Shown here piece after piece: positions 43,763-51,642 of a DNA stretch of 64,000 nucleotides (the first letter of the stretch is position 1; each line of letters starts with the position of its first letter). The notes beneath the pieces are model-generated. The model saw only the letters and a list, made by a program, of their open reading frames with translations. It was not told the origin of the DNA and made no database searches. Position numbers and translations under genes: made by a program. The stretch spans positions 8,593,001 to 8,657,000 of the forward strand of contig NZ_JAMZEC010000001.1 of assembly GCF_024172185.1 (NCBI RefSeq), written 5' to 3'. This DNA comes from Nonomuraea roseoviolacea subsp. carminata (lineage in GTDB: Bacteria > Actinomycetota > Actinomycetes > Streptosporangiales > Streptosporangiaceae).

Positions 43763-44215
43763 ATGCAGGCACGCATGAAGAACCCCGCCGTCGTCCTTCC
43801 CGGCGCCATGAAGGCGCTCATGGACCTCACCAAGGCCGCCGACCAGGCCGGGCTGCCCAAGGTCACCGTGGACCTGGTGCTGCTGCGGGCCAGCCAGATC
43901 AACGGCTGCAGCGTCTGCGTCGACATGCACGCCAAGGACCTGCGCAAGGCGGGCGAGAGCGACGAGCGGCTGTTCGCCGTGGCGGCCTGGCGCGAGGCGC
44001 CGTACTTCACCGACGCCGAGCGCGCCGCTCTGGCCCTGGCCGAGCAGGTCACCCGGCTCGCCGACGGCGGCCAGGTCAGCGACGAGCTGTGGGACGAGGT
44101 CGCCGACCTCTACTCCGAGACCGAGCTCGCCGCGCTGATCATGACGATCTCCACCGTCAACCTCTGGAATCGCCTCAACGCCTCCACGCGGCAGATCGCC
44201 GGTGCGGCGTGGTAG
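43763..44215 (+). CDS. Carboxymuconolactone decarboxylase/AhpD-family protein
   Basis: A 150-residue protein of the AhpD-like fold. The redox/catalytic signature is LLRASQINGCSVCVDMHAKDLRKAGE, with CxxC and the nearby His. ALALAEQVTRLADGG and VNLWNRLNASTRQ complete the family pattern. Genes of this type are the most frequent ECF41 targets. GAGGAGG lies upstream of ATG 43763. Its stop overlaps the SDR start. The upstream GGTCACA-N16-GATG is only half of an ECF41 promoter, so control by the divergent BTAD regulator is also possible. Confidence 0.9.
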   Translation: MQARMKNPAVVLPGAMKALMDLTKAADQAGLPKVTVDLVLLRASQINGCSVCVDMHAKDLRKAGESDERLFAVAAWREAPYFTDAERAALALAEQVTRLADGGQVSDELWDEVADLYSETELAALIMTISTVNLWNRLNASTRQIAGAAW

Positions 44216-44913
44216 CGGTCGCGCTGGTCACCGGCGCGAACAAGGGCATCGGCTTCGAGGTCGCGCGCCTGCTGGCCGAATCCGGTGTCACCGCGATCGT
44301 CGGCGCCCGTGACGAGGAGCGGGGCCGCGCCGCGGCCGAGCGGCTCGGCCTGCCGTTCGTGCGGCTCGACGTCACCGACGCGGCCTGCGTCCGCGCCGCG
44401 GCGGCGTGGGTCGAGCAGGAGTACGGCCGGCTCGACATCCTGGTCAACAACGCCGGGATCACCTTCGACGACGGACCGCCCAGCCAGGCCACCACCGCCG
44501 AGGCCCGCCAGGTCTACGAGACGAACGTGTTCGGCGTCATCGAGGTCACCAACGCGATGCTGCCGCTGCTGCGCCGCTCACCGGCGGGCCGCATCGTGAA
44601 CGTCTCCAGCGAGCGCGGCTCGTTCGGGCGCACCCTGGACCAGGAGCATCCGCTGTGGCCGATGTTCAACCTCGTCTACTGCTCCTCCAAGGCCGCCCTG
44701 AACATGATCACCGTGTCCTACGCCAAGGAGCTCTGGGACACCCCGATCAAGGTCAACGCGGTCGACCCGGGCTGGGTCAAGACCGACATCAACCACAACA
44801 GCGGCATCAAGACCCCCGAAGAGGGCGCCACGCCGATCGTCGCCATGGCGCTGCTGGACACCGACGGCCCGACCGCCGGCTTCGTCCAGCACGAAGGCCC
44901 TCTTCCCTGGTGA
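44209..44913 (+). CDS. Short-chain dehydrogenase/reductase
   Basis: A 234-residue classical SDR: TGANKGIG nucleotide-binding motif, RLDVTD, ILVNNAGI, Ser in IVNVSSERGS, catalytic YCSSK and VDPGWVKTDIN. NADP(H) is likely. GTG 44209 overlaps the stop of the decarboxylase gene and the oxidase gene follows 32 bp downstream, so decarboxylase, SDR, oxidase and esterase form one operon. The substrate is unknown; the enzyme resembles the one at 54001-54753 (both end with a short W-terminal tail after GPLPW/GPAAW). Confidence 0.9.
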   Translation: MVAVALVTGANKGIGFEVARLLAESGVTAIVGARDEERGRAAAERLGLPFVRLDVTDAACVRAAAAWVEQEYGRLDILVNNAGITFDDGPPSQATTAEARQVYETNVFGVIEVTNAMLPLLRRSPAGRIVNVSSERGSFGRTLDQEHPLWPMFNLVYCSSKAALNMITVSYAKELWDTPIKVNAVDPGWVKTDINHNSGIKTPEEGATPIVAMALLDTDGPTAGFVQHEGPLPW

Positions 44914-44945
44914 CCCGCGACAACCCCGTGAAGGAGACGACAGCT

Positions 44946-46250
44946 ATGGATCTACGTCATGCGGTCCGGGGGCGTGTGCTGCTCCCCGGCGAGGACGGGT
45001 TCGACGAGGCGGCCGGCCCGTGGGCGGTGGGCGTCCGCCAGCCGGTGTCCGCCGTCGTGGAGGCCGAGGACGCGGCGGACGTGGCGGCGCTGGTGCGCTA
45101 CGCCCGCGAAGCCGGGCTGACGGTCACCGCCCAGCCGTCGGGCCACGGCGCATCGGGCGACGTGCAGGGCGTGATCCTGCTGCGCACCGCCCGCCTGGAC
45201 GAGGTGGAGGTCGATGCCCCGGCGCGCCTGGCCCGCGTCGGCGCCGGAGTGCGGTGGGGCCGGGTGCTGGCCGAGACCGGCAGACACGGCCTGACCGGGC
45301 CGGTCGGGAGCAGCCCGGCCGTGACGGTCGCCGGGTTCCTCGCCGGCGGGGGCGTCTCGTGGTTCGGCCGCGCGTACGGGTGGGCCGCCGACTCGGTGCG
45401 CGCCTTCGAGATCGTCGACGCCGACGGCGAGCAGGTGCGCGTCACCGCCGAATCCGACGGGGAGCTGTTCTGGGCGCTGCGCGGCGGCGGCGGGGACTAC
45501 GCGCTCATCACCTCCATCGAGCTGGCGCTGTACCCGGCGCCCAGCGTGTACGGCGGCCGGATCACCTGGCCGGCCACCCACGCCGGCGCGGTCTTCGACG
45601 CCTTCCGCCGCGTCACCGCGGACGCCCCCCGTGAGCTGTCGGTGTGGGTCAACCGGATGGCCCCGCCGCCGCCCGCGCCGGCGATGGTCGGAGTCGACGT
45701 GACCTACCTCGGCGACGACGCCGAGGCCAAGGCGCTGCTGACCGCCTTCGACGAGATCGGCGGCAGCAGCTCCGACACGCGCGGCCTCATGGACATCGCA
45801 GACCTGGGGACCATCGCGGCCGAGCCGACCGACCCAAGCCCGATGCTCGCCCGCACCGAGCTGCTGACCGGCCTGGACGAGGCGACGCTGGACACGCTCG
45901 CCGGCGCCGACCTCGCACCGCTGCTGAACCTGCAGGTCCGGCACCTGGGCGGGGCGCTGTCCGAGGCCGACCCCGCCGGTGGCGCGGGCGGCCCGCTGGC
46001 CGAGCCGTACCTGCTCTACCTGCTCGGCCTGCGGCTGCCCCACCTGGCCGACGCGGTGCGGGGCAAGCAGGCTGCCCTGGTCGAGGCGCTGGGCCAGGCC
46101 GTCAGCGGCCGCAAGCCGTACACCTTCCTCGCCCCGGGGGACCACGCCGCCCAGGCCTTCCCCGCCGGCACCCTGGCCCGGTTGCGCGAGGTCAAGCGCG
46201 ACCGCGACCCCTATGGCGTGTTCCGCGCCAACTTCCCGGTCCTGGACTGA
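44946..46250 (+). CDS. FAD-linked (BBE-type) oxidase
   Basis: A 434-residue PCMH-fold flavoenzyme: VRQPVSAVVEAEDAADVAALVRYAREAGL, QPSGHGASGDVQGV (the site where a His commonly binds FAD covalently), VGAGVRWGRVLAETGRHGL, SSPAVTVAGFLAGGGVSWFGRAYGW, GELFWALRGGGGDYALITSIEL and a C-terminal KRDRDPYGVFRANF, the BBE motif. It lacks the second Cys linkage site. Strong AAGGAG upstream. Third gene of the operon. Likely oxidises a small secondary metabolite or sugar. Confidence 0.9.
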   Translation: MDLRHAVRGRVLLPGEDGFDEAAGPWAVGVRQPVSAVVEAEDAADVAALVRYAREAGLTVTAQPSGHGASGDVQGVILLRTARLDEVEVDAPARLARVGAGVRWGRVLAETGRHGLTGPVGSSPAVTVAGFLAGGGVSWFGRAYGWAADSVRAFEIVDADGEQVRVTAESDGELFWALRGGGGDYALITSIELALYPAPSVYGGRITWPATHAGAVFDAFRRVTADAPRELSVWVNRMAPPPPAPAMVGVDVTYLGDDAEAKALLTAFDEIGGSSSDTRGLMDIADLGTIAAEPTDPSPMLARTELLTGLDEATLDTLAGADLAPLLNLQVRHLGGALSEADPAGGAGGPLAEPYLLYLLGLRLPHLADAVRGKQAALVEALGQAVSGRKPYTFLAPGDHAAQAFPAGTLARLREVKRDRDPYGVFRANFPVLD

Positions 46251-46264
46251 AAAGAGCAACCACC

Positions 46265-47470
46265 ATGTTGAAGATCGCAGCCGCAGCCGCGCTGGTCGCC
46301 GCCCTGACAGCGGCGCCGGCACCCGCCGAAGCGGCGGGCGGCAGGTGGACGGCGGCCTGGGCGGCCGGCGTCCAGCGACCCTCGCCCGACGTCTGGTATC
46401 CCACCTGGGCGGAGAAGGGCTTCACGAACCACTCCGTACGGCAGACGGTCCGGGTCACCGCCGCCGGCTCGGCGGTGCGGATCAGGCTCTCCAACGCCTA
46501 CGGCGTCACCCCGCTCCGGCTCACCGGCGCCAGCGTGGGCAAGGCCGGCGCGGGCGCCGCCGTCCAGCCGGGCACGCTGCGCCCGCTGACCTTCGCCCGC
46601 GCCGCCTCCCTCGACATCCCCGCCGGCGGGCAGGCCGCGAGCGATCCCGTGCGGCTGGCGGTCGAGCCGGGCGACCGGCTGACGGTGACCCTGTACGTCG
46701 AGGGCGCGACCGGCCCGGCCACCTACCACAACCTCGCCCAGGCCACCTCCTACCGGGCCTCCGGCGACCACACCCGCGACCTCGGTGCGGCCGCCTTCGC
46801 CGAGACCAACACCTCGTGGTTCTACCTGTCGGGAGTGGACGTCCAGGGCGGGGCGCCCGCGGTGGCGGCCTTCGGCGACTCCATCACCGACGGGTACGCC
46901 GCGACCCTGGACGCCGACGACCGTTACCCGGACGCGCTGGCCCGCAGGCTGAACGGCAGGCGGCCGGTGCTCAACCTCGGCATCGCCGGCAACCGCCTGC
47001 TCAACGATTCGGCGTGCCTGGGCGAGCGAGGGGTGACGCGCTTCCGCCGGGACGTGCTCGACCAGCCCCGCATCAGGAGCGTGATCGTGCTGGAGGGCAT
47101 CAACGACATCGTCCTGGCCGCGCAGGACCCCACCCCCTGCACCACGCCCGTGGTCGAGGTCAGCGCCGGCGACCTGATCGGCGGCTACCGGAAGCTCATC
47201 CGCGCCGCCCACGCGCGCGGGGTGCGGATCATCGGCGGCACCCTGCTGCCGGCGCGCCTGACCGGCGACGCCGAGGCCGTCCGTGACGCGGTCAACGCGT
47301 GGATCCGGACCGGCGGCGAGTTCGACGCGGTCGCCGACTTCGAACGCGCCGTCGCCGACCCCGCCGACCCCGACCGGATCCGGCCGGCCTTCGACAGCGG
47401 CGACCACCTGCACCCCAACCCCGCGGGGTACCAGGCGATGGCCGACGCCGTCGATCCGCGCGCCCTGTGA
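46265..47470 (+). CDS. Secreted SGNH/GDSL esterase
   Basis: A 401-residue secreted hydrolase: signal peptide LKIAAAAALVAALTAAPAPAEA; an N-terminal beta domain (NHSVRQTVRVTAAGSAVRIRLSNAYG); SGNH blocks AAFGDSITDGY (Ser), LGIAGNRLL (Gly/Asn), LEGINDIV (Asn) and the catalytic pair in DSGDHLHPNPAGYQAMADA (Asp-x-x-His). The order fits rhamnogalacturonan-acetylesterase-like enzymes. It starts 14 bp after the oxidase stop. It converges on the ECF41 gene with 10 bp between. Confidence 0.9.
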   Translation: MLKIAAAAALVAALTAAPAPAEAAGGRWTAAWAAGVQRPSPDVWYPTWAEKGFTNHSVRQTVRVTAAGSAVRIRLSNAYGVTPLRLTGASVGKAGAGAAVQPGTLRPLTFARAASLDIPAGGQAASDPVRLAVEPGDRLTVTLYVEGATGPATYHNLAQATSYRASGDHTRDLGAAAFAETNTSWFYLSGVDVQGGAPAVAAFGDSITDGYAATLDADDRYPDALARRLNGRRPVLNLGIAGNRLLNDSACLGERGVTRFRRDVLDQPRIRSVIVLEGINDIVLAAQDPTPCTTPVVEVSAGDLIGGYRKLIRAAHARGVRIIGGTLLPARLTGDAEAVRDAVNAWIRTGGEFDAVADFERAVADPADPDRIRPAFDSGDHLHPNPAGYQAMADAVDPRAL

Positions 47471-47480
47471 CAGGCGGGGC

Positions 47481-48404
47481 TCAGCGGCGCAGGGCGGTCT
47501 CCCGCTCGACCCGCGACAGCTTCGCGGGGTTGCGCACCGCGTAGAGGCCGGTGATGAGGCCGTCCTCGACGCGGATCGCCATGACGGTGTCGACCTCGCC
47601 GTCGACCCGGACGATCAGGGCCGGGTGGCCGTTGACCTGCGCCGGGTGCAGCGTCGCCACGGCGTTGATCCGGCCCAGCAGCTCGGCCACCGTGCCGGCC
47701 CCCACGACGGGGGCCAGGGCGGCCCGCACGACCCCGCCGCCGTCGGTCAGCAGCACGACGTCCGGCGCGAGGACGTCGAGCAGCCGTTGCAGGTCGCCGG
47801 TGACGACCGCCCGCCGGAAGGCCTCCAGGGCGTCGCGGGTCTCGTCCGGGGAGACGAGCCCGCGTGGCCGGCGGGCGGCGACGTGCGCCCGGGCCCGGTG
47901 GGCGATCTGGCGGACCGCGGCCGGATTCTTGCCGACGGCCTCGGCGATCTCGTCGTAGGACAGGTCGAACACCTCGCGCAGCACGAACACCGCCCGCTCG
48001 GTCGGCCCCAGCGTCTCCATCACCAGCAGCATCGCCATCGACACGCTGTCGGCCAGCTCGACGTCCTCGGCCACGTCCGGCGCGGTCAGCAGCGGCTCGG
48101 GCAGCCACGGCCCGACGTAGGACTCCTTGCGCCGGCCCAGCGAACGCAGCCGGCCCAGCGCCTGGCGCGTGGCGATCCGCACCAGGTAGGCGCGCTGGTC
48201 CTGCACGGTGCCGAGGTCGACGCCCGCCCACTTCAGCCAGGTCTCCTGCAGGACGTCCTCGGCGTCGGCGGCCGAGCCGAGCAGCTCGTAGGCGACGGTG
48301 AACAGCAGGTTGCGGTGGGTGACGAACGCCTCGGTGGCGGTGTCCTGGCCGCCGCCGGCGCGCGGCTCCGGGGTGTCCGCCGTCGGCTCGCCGCGCTCGT
48401 TCAT
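47481..48404 (-). CDS. ECF41-type sigma factor with SnoaL-like domain (copy A)
   Basis: A 307-residue sigma factor. Region 2: LLFTVAYELLGSAADAEDVLQETWLKW; linker YVGPWLPEPLL; region 4: LGPTERAVFVLREVFDLSYDEIAEAVG with helix KNPAAVRQIAHRAR. The fused C-terminal domain has VLLTDGGGV and ends AVRNPAKLSR, the two ECF41 signatures. AGGAG precedes ATG 48404. Its own promoter region contains a perfect TGTCACA-N16-CGTC (48447-48473), so autoregulation is expected. Divergent from a decarboxylase gene at 48587. Confidence 0.93.
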   Translation of the reverse strand: MNERGEPTADTPEPRAGGGQDTATEAFVTHRNLLFTVAYELLGSAADAEDVLQETWLKWAGVDLGTVQDQRAYLVRIATRQALGRLRSLGRRKESYVGPWLPEPLLTAPDVAEDVELADSVSMAMLLVMETLGPTERAVFVLREVFDLSYDEIAEAVGKNPAAVRQIAHRARAHVAARRPRGLVSPDETRDALEAFRRAVVTGDLQRLLDVLAPDVVLLTDGGGVVRAALAPVVGAGTVAELLGRINAVATLHPAQVNGHPALIVRVDGEVDTVMAIRVEDGLITGLYAVRNPAKLSRVERETALRR

Positions 48405-48446
48405 GGCTGGCTCCTGTCTGTTGGCTGTCGGCCGTGCCGCACACAG

Positions 48447-48473
48447 GACGCCGGCGCCGGCCCGTTTGTGACA
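48447..48473 (-). promoter_or_regulatory. ECF41-type promoter of sigma copy A
   Basis: Minus strand: TGTCACA, 16 bp, CGTC. Exact match to the group consensus as I know it. The -10 box lies about 43 bp before ATG 48404. Confidence 0.75.
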
Positions 48474-48507
48474 CCCGCCGGCGGTGGCGTACGTCACACA
48501 GCAGAGC

Positions 48508-48534
48508 TGTCACAAGCGTCGGGCCGTCGGCATC
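48508..48534 (+). promoter_or_regulatory. ECF41-type promoter of the decarboxylase at 48587
   Basis: TGTCACA, 16 bp, CATC. One base differs from CGTC. The 20 bases from 48520 are identical to the promoter at 58273-58299. Confidence 0.7.
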
Positions 48535-48586
48535 TTGTGGTCGTTCAGTGCGGCAGCACACGACACCACGAATGAGGACGAACATC

Positions 48587-49072
48587 ATGGCACCCCGTAT
48601 GGACCTGAACAGCACCGAGTTCGGCGCCAAGATCGCCAAGCGGTTCTTCAACGTCAGCCTGGCGATCGAGCAGTCCACGCTGCCCAGGGCCACCCAGAAC
48701 CTGGTGATGCTGCGCGCCAGCCAGATCAACGGCTGCGGCTTCTGCGTCGACTACCACTTCAAGGACGCCGTGGCCGCCGGCGAGAGCGTCGTCCGGCTCA
48801 ACCTGGTCTCCGCCTGGCGCGAGTCCACCGTGTTCACCGACGCCGAGCGGGCCGCGCTGGCGCTCGCCGAGGAGGGCACCCGGCTCGCCGACGCCCACCA
48901 CGGCGTGTCCGACGCGACCTGGGCCCGGGCGCGCGAGCACTACGACGACGAGCAGATCACCGCGCTGGTCTACCTGATCGCCATGATCAACGCCGCCAAC
49001 CGGCTCGGCGTGATCGTGCGCACCCAGGGCGGCGCCTACGAGCACGGTCAGTTCGCCGCCCTGGCGAACTGA
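48587..49072 (+). CDS. Carboxymuconolactone decarboxylase/AhpD-family protein
   Basis: A 161-residue AhpD-fold protein with LVMLRASQINGCGFCVDYHFKDAVAAGE (CxxC plus His), AERAALALAEEGTRLADAHHG and MINAANRLGVIVRTQGG. It is a paralogue of the gene at 43763. The ECF41-type promoter lies 53 bp upstream and the sigma gene is divergent, the standard ECF41 layout. It ends 34 bp before the end of the convergent ECF41 copy B. Substrate unknown; likely a peroxidase or decarboxylase of small organics. Confidence 0.9.
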   Translation: MAPRMDLNSTEFGAKIAKRFFNVSLAIEQSTLPRATQNLVMLRASQINGCGFCVDYHFKDAVAAGESVVRLNLVSAWRESTVFTDAERAALALAEEGTRLADAHHGVSDATWARAREHYDDEQITALVYLIAMINAANRLGVIVRTQGGAYEHGQFAALAN

Positions 49073-49105
49073 CCGGCAGGCCGATCCGCGGCCGTGGGCG
49101 GCGGG

Positions 49106-50041
49106 TCAGCCCGCCGTCCACGGCCGCAGCTTGTCCGGGTTGCGCACGGCCCAGATACGGGTGATCCGCTCGCCCGCGACCTCGAAGGCGAACACCGCCT
49201 CGATGACGCCGTCGCGCTGCGCCACCAGGCCGGGCTGGCCGTTGACGGTCCGCTCCAGGATCGTCATGCCGGGCGCCCTGCCGGTGACCTCGATCAGGTA
49301 CCGCGCGATCCGCTCGCCGCCCTCGACGGGGTCGAGCACGGCGCTGACGACGCCGCCGCCGTCGCCGACCGCCGTGGCCCGGGGATCGAGCAGGCCGATG
49401 AGGGCGTCGATGTCCTTGGCCTCCCACGCCTGCTTGAAGTCCCTGACGACGCCGGCCCGCCGGGCCGTGGAGGTCGCCGGGGTCCGCGCGTCGCGGATGC
49501 GGCGGCGGGCCGAGGAGGCGAGCTGGCGGCAGGCCGCCGGGCTGCGGCCGACGATCTCGGCCACCTCGCCGAAGGAGTAGCGGAAGACGTCGTGCAGGAT
49601 GAACGCCACCCGCTCGGCCGGGGTCATCGACTCCAGCACGACGAGGAACGCCATGTTGACCGACTCGTCCAGCGTGACCCGGTCGGCCGGGTCGGCCGTG
49701 GTGTCGCCCGGCCGCTCCTCGATCCACTCCGTACGGTCGGGCAGCGGCTCGGGGATCCACTCGCCCACGTAGCTCTCGCGCCGGGCGCGGGCCGAGCCGA
49801 GCACGTCGAGGCAGATGCGGCTGGCGACCGTCGTCAGCCAGCCGCCGGGGGACGCGACGGCCTGCTGCCGCTCCCGGGACATGGCGTACCAGCGGGCGTA
49901 GGTCTCCTGCACGACGTCCTCGGCGTCGGCCAGGGAGCCCAGCAGCCGGTAGGCGAGATTGATCAGCTGGCGCCGCTCGTTCACGATCGCGCTCAGGCCC
50001 GGGTCGAGCCGGCCGTCCGCCGGCTCGGAAGGGGTGGTCAT
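49106..50041 (-). CDS. ECF41-type sigma factor with SnoaL-like domain (copy B)
   Basis: A 311-residue sigma factor. Region 2: LINLAYRLLGSLADAEDVVQETYARWY; linker YVGEWIPEPLPDRTEW (longer than in the other copies); region 4: MTPAERVAFILHDVFRYSFGEVAEIVGRSPAACRQLASSARRRI. C-terminal domain: AVGDGGGVVSA and AVRNPDKLRPW. It is the most divergent of the three chromosomal copies. Its promoter is one half of a symmetric pair whose other half drives yceI at 50190. Confidence 0.93.
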   Translation of the reverse strand: MTTPSEPADGRLDPGLSAIVNERRQLINLAYRLLGSLADAEDVVQETYARWYAMSRERQQAVASPGGWLTTVASRICLDVLGSARARRESYVGEWIPEPLPDRTEWIEERPGDTTADPADRVTLDESVNMAFLVVLESMTPAERVAFILHDVFRYSFGEVAEIVGRSPAACRQLASSARRRIRDARTPATSTARRAGVVRDFKQAWEAKDIDALIGLLDPRATAVGDGGGVVSAVLDPVEGGERIARYLIEVTGRAPGMTILERTVNGQPGLVAQRDGVIEAVFAFEVAGERITRIWAVRNPDKLRPWTAG

Positions 50042-50084
50042 GGTGTCGCCGGCTCTCCTTCGTCGCGGGTGCTTCCACCCGTAC

Positions 50085-50111
50085 GACGAGACAGCGCCCC
50101 GGAATGTGAGG
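50085..50111 (-). promoter_or_regulatory. ECF41-type promoter of sigma copy B
   Basis: Minus strand: CCTCACA, 16 bp, CGTC. It mirrors the plus-strand promoter at 50124-50150; both lie in a nested inverted repeat (50081-50154). Confidence 0.65.
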
Positions 50112-50123
50112 TCAGGCGCCCGG

Positions 50124-50150
50124 CCTCACATTCCGGGGGCCTTCCTCGTC
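50124..50150 (+). promoter_or_regulatory. ECF41-type promoter of the YceI-like gene
   Basis: CCTCACA, 16 bp, CGTC. Shares -35, spacer start (TTCCGGGG) and -10 with the opposite promoter; the 12 bp between the two -35 boxes form the centre of the repeat. Confidence 0.65.
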
Positions 50151-50189
50151 GTACGGGTGATGAACGACTCCTCCCTGAAGCGAGCAGGT

Positions 50190-50723
50190 ATGACCACCAT
50201 GACCACCCTCAGCGCGCTGACCGGCGACTACGTCCTCGACCCCGCCCGCACCCGGATCGGCTTCGTCGCCAAGCACACGTTGGCCACCCGGGTGCGCGGG
50301 CGTTTCGAGGAGTTCGAGGGCGGCGCGCACCTGGACGGCGACGACCCGTCGAGGTCCGGCGTCCGGCTCACGATCCGGGCCGCCAGCATCGATACCGGCA
50401 ACCGGCGGCGCGACGACCAGCTGCGCGACATGTTCCTGCACGTGGCGGACCACCCGACCCTCACCTTCACCTCCACCGGGGTGCGCCACCTCGGCGGGAC
50501 GGGCTTCGCGGTCACCGGCGCCCTGACCATCCGCGGCGTGACCAAGCCGGTCACCGTGAACCTTGAGCTGACCGGCACGCGGGGCGAGTCCGAGGTGTCG
50601 TTCACGGGCGGCGTCACGCTCGACCGCAACGACTGGGGCGTGAACGCGAACGCCGCGACCCGCGTCATGGTCAGCCCGAAGGTGGCGCTGGAGCTCGACG
50701 TCGCCGCGATCCGGCGGGCCTGA
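50190..50723 (+). CDS. YceI-family protein
   Basis: A 177-residue lipocalin-like YceI protein: LTGDYVLDPARTRIGFVAKHTLATRVRGRFEEFEGG, SIDTGNRRRDDQLRDMFLHVADHPTLTFTSTGVR, GALTIRGVTKPVTVNLELTG and a last strand DRNDWGVNANAATRVMVSPKVALELDVAA. No signal peptide, so cytoplasmic. The family binds isoprenoids such as quinones. ATG 50160 would make a leaderless start just after the ECF41 promoter; ATG 50190 fits the family's N-terminus better. Confidence 0.9.
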   Translation: MTTMTTLSALTGDYVLDPARTRIGFVAKHTLATRVRGRFEEFEGGAHLDGDDPSRSGVRLTIRAASIDTGNRRRDDQLRDMFLHVADHPTLTFTSTGVRHLGGTGFAVTGALTIRGVTKPVTVNLELTGTRGESEVSFTGGVTLDRNDWGVNANAATRVMVSPKVALELDVAAIRRA

Positions 50724-50750
50724 CGCCGGCCAGGACCTGACGGTCGCCGC

Positions 50751-51407
50751 TCAGCCGAGGACGAACGGGATGCGCGCCGCCAGCTCGCCCAGCGCGGCCC
50801 GCTCCTCGCCGGTCGGGGCGCGCCGTCCGGTGCCGACCAGCAGCGCGTCGGTGTCGGAGAACGACGCAGGGAAGGCGGTCCCGGCGATCCGCTCCAGCGT
50901 CTCGCGGCAGTGGGCGAGCCCCTCCGCGGGCGGCCCCGCGACGCCCGGCAGGTGCGCGACCAGGTCGAGGTGGTGCAGCGTCCACTCCATCACGTACGCG
51001 CAGAGGTAGTCGCCCGCCGTGATGACCTGGTCGCGGGTGCCGACCCGCAGGCCCGGGTCGGCCAGCTCGGCGGCGCGGCCGGCGGCGGAGCCGACGTCGT
51101 CGAGGTGGAACTTCAGCAGCCGGGGCTCGCCGTAGGCGGCGGCCAGCCGGACGGTCAGCGCGTCGAGCGGGTCGTCGCCGGTCGGCGGCGTCCGGGAGAC
51201 CTCCCAGTAGGTCACCGCGTCGCGGGTGGGCTCGCTCGCGGCGGGGGTGACGAGGGTGATCAGCACGTCCTGGGCGTCGATGACCAGGTGGCACACCAGG
51301 TCCCGGACGAGCCAGCCGGCGCAGCCGGACGGCCGGGCGAAGGCGTCGTCGGCGAGTTCGGCGACCGTGGTGCGCAACGCCGTCCAGGAGCGTGAGAAGA
51401 GATCCAC
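50751..51407 (-). CDS. Mycothiol-dependent maleylpyruvate-isomerase-like (DinB-fold) protein
   Basis: A 218-residue DinB-fold protein: DLFSRSWTALRTTVAELADDAFARPSGCAGWLVRDLVCHLVIDAQDVLI, with the conserved W-x-V-x-D-x-x-x-HL pattern near residue 30-40, and a second metal-ligand region YVMEWTLHHLDLVAHLPG (His residues). The metal-binding His set suggests a thiol-dependent transferase. GTG 51407 is chosen as the start of the fold; the open frame extends upstream to 51467. It stands alone, convergent with yceI. 51408-51642 holds nothing I recognise. Confidence 0.75.
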   Translation of the reverse strand: MDLFSRSWTALRTTVAELADDAFARPSGCAGWLVRDLVCHLVIDAQDVLITLVTPAASEPTRDAVTYWEVSRTPPTGDDPLDALTVRLAAAYGEPRLLKFHLDDVGSAAGRAAELADPGLRVGTRDQVITAGDYLCAYVMEWTLHHLDLVAHLPGVAGPPAEGLAHCRETLERIAGTAFPASFSDTDALLVGTGRRAPTGEERAALGELAARIPFVLG

Positions 51408-51642
51408 ATCGGCACGGTAGTTCGGCGCCGCGCGCGCCGACAAGCGCACCGGCCGCGAGGACCACACCGACCCCCATGCCCTTCTTGCCGGCCCTCCGCC
51501 CGAGCTTGTGCTCCTTGACCTTGCCTCGCCCGAACCCGCGGGTTCCGGCAGGCGGCCACATTCACCGGGGCACCGCTTCCAGGAGCCGCGCCCTGTGACC
51601 GGAGCTCCTCGACGAACGCGGCGGCGAGTCGAGCGCCCCTGT

